In this document: positions 5,724 through 6,115 of the stretch, in pieces | Layout: each line of letters opens with the position of its first letter | Numbering within the stretch: position 1 is the stretch's first letter | Assembly (NCBI GenBank): GCA_031287245.1 | Contig: JAITTD010000108.1 | Coordinates: 1 to 6,115 of the forward strand | Source: Bacteroidales bacterium | Lineage (GTDB): Bacteria; Bacteroidota; Bacteroidia; Bacteroidales; UBA4181 | DNA length: 6,115 nucleotides | Direction: 5' to 3' | The notes under the pieces: generated by a model | The model's input: the letters and a program-made list of their open reading frames with translations, nothing else | The model's database searches: none | What the model was told of the DNA's origin: nothing | Program-made: the position numbers and the translations under genes

Positions 5724-5774
5724 ATTACGAATTAAAAATTACGAACTTAAAACTCGAAACTTAAAACTCGAAAC
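5724..5774. repeat. Tandem 14-bp repeat with degenerate copies
   Basis: TTAAAACTCGAAAC occurs twice in exact tandem at 5747-5760 and 5761-5774. It is preceded by looser copies (ATTACGAATTAAAAATTACG) from about 5724. The unit is related to the heptamer repeats in the hairpin at 3876-3940, so similar repeats flank the glycoside hydrolase gene on both sides. No coding role is visible. Confidence 0.7.
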
Positions 5775-5898
5775 CCTTTCAGCCCTGAAAGGGCGTTATC
5801 GTGGATGAATCAGCGATTGCGCCCCGTTGGGGCTTACGCAAAGGCGAGGATTCCGTTCCACAGGACGTTGCCCCGTGCTGATTTTGCTCTTTCAGAGC
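5774..5898. repeat. REP-like block of short palindromes
   Basis: The block starts with CCCTTTCAG, CC, CTGAAAGGG (5774-5793), which contains the GCCCTGAAAGGGC palindrome (5782-5794). It continues with GCCCCGTTGGGGC (5821-5833) and ends with GCTCTTTCAGAGC (5886-5898), an inverted variant of the first motif. ATCAGC (5809-5814) and GCTGAT (5877-5882) form a further inverted pair inside. The pattern resembles dispersed GCCCTGAAAGGGC repeats I recall from Bacteroidota intergenic regions. No transposase is adjacent. It may also act as a 3' barrier for the yraN transcript. Confidence 0.6.
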
Positions 5899-5996
5899 GG
5901 TTTATACTTCAAATTGTCGTTTTTGTTTATTTCTGATTTCTATTGATACGAATGATAATTTTAGGAATGCCATCGTACTGTCATCTTTTTTATTAA
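5899..5996. other. AT-rich intergenic region downstream of yraN
   Basis: I see no gene, RNA or clear terminator here. It is AT-rich and lies immediately 3' of the minus-strand yraN stop codon. Together with the repeats and promoter from 5614 on, it makes up the 383-base gene-free stretch. Confidence 0.6.
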
Positions 5997-6115
5997 TTAT
6001 CTTGCCAAAGGATAAAACGCTCCTTCGATGTGGTCAATTTGCACAGTGGCGCCGAGTGTGATGGCGATGATGTCGAAGCGCGTTTCCATGTCAATGTCTT
6101 TTTGGTGGATGTAGG
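5997..6115 (-). CDS. yraN: YraN family (UPF0102) protein, C-terminal end (partial)
   Basis: The minus strand is open from the window edge to a TAA at 5997-5999 and gives 38 residues, YIHQKDIDMETRFDII, then AITLGATVQIDHIEGAFYPL. The pattern RFDIIAI, a variable strand, then IDHIEGAFYP is the characteristic end of UPF0102/YraN proteins, which have a restriction-endonuclease-like fold and an unsettled cellular function. The catalytic part lies outside the window. The stretch is too short to judge whether the rest of the gene is intact. It reads towards the palindromic repeat block. Confidence 0.82.
   Translation of the reverse strand, partial: YIHQKDIDMETRFDIIAITLGATVQIDHIEGAFYPLAR

Noticed and set aside
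5614..5808. Small plus-strand ORF of 64 codons upstream of the glycoside hydrolase gene
   Set aside because: It runs through the promoter, the leader hairpin and the tandem repeats; the protein end is repeat-derived (NYELKTRNLKLETL).

Overview
The window looks like a chromosomal segment from a member of the Bacteroidota, most likely the order Bacteroidales. The grounds are a BatB/BatC pair, a DUF4922 phosphorylase-like protein, the lack of Shine-Dalgarno sequences, several TAnnTTTG-type -7 promoter elements, and palindromic intergenic repeats (GCCCTGAAAGGGC and heptamers of the aaactcg type) of a kind I associate with Bacteroidota genomes. No phage, plasmid, CRISPR or transposase gene is visible.

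Layout. Positions 1-276 (+) hold the 3' end of valyl-tRNA synthetase. Next come a DsrE-like sulfur-relay-family protein (314-787, +) and a DUF4922/HIT-superfamily phosphorylase-like protein (788-1636, +), whose stop and start codons abut. A 170-bp nested inverted-repeat element (1659-1828) follows, then a tRNA-Leu(CAG) gene (1875-1958) with its own -7 element and a strong intrinsic terminator. On the minus strand lie batC (2054-2776), batB (2786-3805, with a recognisable promoter) and a large secreted protein (3943-5613). I read the last as a beta-propeller, GH43-like glycoside hydrolase with a C-terminal CARDB-like domain. Its 3' end runs straight into a 31-bp hairpin, and its 5' leader holds a smaller hairpin. 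Positions 5614-5996 have no gene but hold promoter and leader signals, a tandem 14-bp repeat and a block of short palindromes. The minus-strand 3' end of yraN (UPF0102) closes the window at 5997-6115.

How the genes relate. The plus-strand set is housekeeping-like and probably co-transcribed in part. BatB (membrane-anchored von Willebrand A) and BatC (secreted TPR) are normally partners in a larger Bat operon with MoxR, BatA, BatD and BatE. Here the pair is alone between a tRNA and a glycoside hydrolase, which is unusual. The glycoside hydrolase-like gene appears to be a single-gene unit, with no SusC/SusD or regulator beside it. I do not see a clearly new multi-gene system. The most notable signals are the structured repeats, the orphan batBC pair and the poorly characterised DsrE-like/DUF4922 couple.
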